Source of the DNA: Paraburkholderia sp. BL10I2N1
GTDB lineage: Bacteria; Pseudomonadota; Gammaproteobacteria; Burkholderiales; Burkholderiaceae
Assembly: GCF_004361815.1 (NCBI RefSeq)
Contig: NZ_SNWA01000001.1
Span: 2,480,001 to 2,544,000 of the forward strand
DNA length: 64,000 nucleotides
Direction of reading: 5' to 3'
Part shown: piece after piece, positions 63,254-64,000 of the stretch
Numbering within the stretch: the stretch's first letter is position 1
Layout of the letters: each line of letters begins with the position of its first letter
Translations under genes and position numbers: made by a program
Notes under the pieces: generated by a model
What the model was told of the DNA's origin: nothing
The model's database searches: none
What the model saw: only the letters and a program-made list of their open reading frames with translations

Positions 63254-64000
63254 ATGGCAGATGAGATCGATCGCTTTGTGCTCTCCTATACTGTGGATGT
63301 AAAAGACGGGGTGAGCCGCCTAGAGAAGCTGAAGGAGAAGATGAACGGCGTTCAGAAGGGCGCGAAGGAATCCAGTAGCGGGTTGAAGGACTTCGCCGCA
63401 AATGCGACCAGCGAACTCGGCAAGCTCATTCCGGGCCTAGACGCAGTTAGCGCGGCAGTACGCACGATGGGGGCTGAGTTCGCCGTAGCAGGGACGGCGC
63501 TAGGCGCGCTCGCCATCGGCGTTAAGGCTGTGATGGACCTGCGCAACCAGTACAACGCGCAGCGCTCTGCCGGGATGCAACTAGGCGTCTCTTCGTTTCG
63601 TCTCGAAGACTATCAGCGCAAGATGGTCCGCGCGGGTAACGGATACGTCACGCGCGAATCTGCCGCAGAAGGCATCAAGGCCTTCTCCGATATGTCCAAC
63701 GCAGCCTACACCGACCCTTCGCGGCTTGGTAAGGAAGCGCGGGTTATGCGCATGCTCGGTGTCGACGTAGGTGCACGCGGCGCGGCTCCGACCGGCCTTA
63801 ACAGCGAGTTGTCCCAGTTGGCGATGGGCCTGCAAGGGAAGTCCGCTGGCGATGTCCAGGGTATCGCGAAGGCGACCGGGATGAACCAAGACTGGCTTTT
63901 GACTATCCAGCGGCTTGGCCCGTCCATCGGCAAGATCACGGACCTGACCAGCGAGGAAATCGAGAAGCGCAAGCAGGCTGAAGAGTCACTCTCCAAGTAC
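63254..64000 (+). CDS. Tape-measure-like virion protein, 5' part (incomplete)
   Basis: An open frame of 249 codons that runs off the window edge. It starts MADEIDRFVLSYTVDVKDGV; residues 18-50 are a charged coiled-coil-like stretch, followed by a hydrophobic segment (AGTALGALAIGVKAVMDL, about residues 76-93) and more helical sequence. This pattern suits phage tail tape-measure or internal virion proteins. AAGGAAA lies about 9 bases before the ATG. Full length and C-terminal domains are unknown. Confidence 0.55.
   Translation, partial: MADEIDRFVLSYTVDVKDGVSRLEKLKEKMNGVQKGAKESSSGLKDFAANATSELGKLIPGLDAVSAAVRTMGAEFAVAGTALGALAIGVKAVMDLRNQYNAQRSAGMQLGVSSFRLEDYQRKMVRAGNGYVTRESAAEGIKAFSDMSNAAYTDPSRLGKEARVMRMLGVDVGARGAAPTGLNSELSQLAMGLQGKSAGDVQGIAKATGMNQDWLLTIQRLGPSIGKITDLTSEEIEKRKQAEESLSKY

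Larger units (their letters stand above)
53518..64000. mobile_element. Prophage-like integrated element (left part; runs off the window)
   Basis: Begins next to tRNA-Val with a tyrosine integrase and continues with genes unlike the housekeeping ones to the left: small terminase-like protein, VapE-type ATPase, ribbon-helix-helix proteins and a tape-measure-like virion protein. Non-coding repeats at 58360-58700 resemble a replication origin. The left boundary is inferred; the right end and attR are outside the window. Confidence 0.75.

Overview
The window looks like chromosomal DNA of a high-GC beta-proteobacterium, most likely Paraburkholderia or Burkholderia. The gene order (yceD-rpmF-plsX-fabHDG-acpP-fabF, rpoE-rseA-rseB-mucD, lepA-lepB-rnc-era-recO-pdxJ-acpS-nagZ), the EarP-type EF-P system with Arg32, and the long C-terminal tail on RNase III all fit that group. 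Species is not resolved from sequence alone.

Layout. 1-605 is a gene-free leader before rluC. 648-5202 holds rluC, a HAD phosphatase, a Rieske protein and an S49 protease, then the convergent maf/methyltransferase pair. 5267-12755 is the fatty-acid and phospholipid cluster, with rpmF in front. 12850-17035 is the envelope-stress module: sigma-E, its anti-sigma factors, MucD and a glutaredoxin-like protein. 17208-25450 is a housekeeping block for translation, secretion, RNA processing, recombination, PLP and ACP activation and cell-wall recycling. 25526-33157 carries an NtrC-type regulator, a CsbD-like protein, efp/earP, uvrC, pgsA and a Gly-Gly-Cys tRNA cluster.

33237-36996 is a scarred segment. 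A DUF2252 gene is split by a 1,414-bp ISL3-family insertion sequence with an 8-bp target duplication, and a decayed GGDEF (diguanylate cyclase) gene follows. 36997-47630 holds a GNAT acetyltransferase, a copper/cytochrome-oxidase assembly trio (Sco, PCu(A)C, CtaG), otsB-otsA for trehalose, an ABC exporter, a glycosyltransferase and two membrane proteins. 47931-52643 is a uronate module: an ExuT-like MFS transporter, a LacI repressor, uronate dehydrogenase and an SMP-30 lactonase. Near-identical AAAACGTTTT-centred palindromes lie in front of all three transcription units.

53443 to the right edge begins with tRNA-Val(CAC) and a tyrosine integrase. It then enters an integrated prophage-like element that runs off the window. 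Visible parts are two accessory genes next to the integrase (one flanked by a 33-bp imperfect repeat), a minus-strand trio with a possible small terminase, a repeat-rich non-coding region that resembles an iteron origin next to a VapE-type ATPase, two ribbon-helix-helix-like small proteins, a recurring CTATCGTAA intergenic motif, and the start of a tape-measure-like virion protein. Most of its genes have no function I recognise, so this is the likeliest place for something undescribed.
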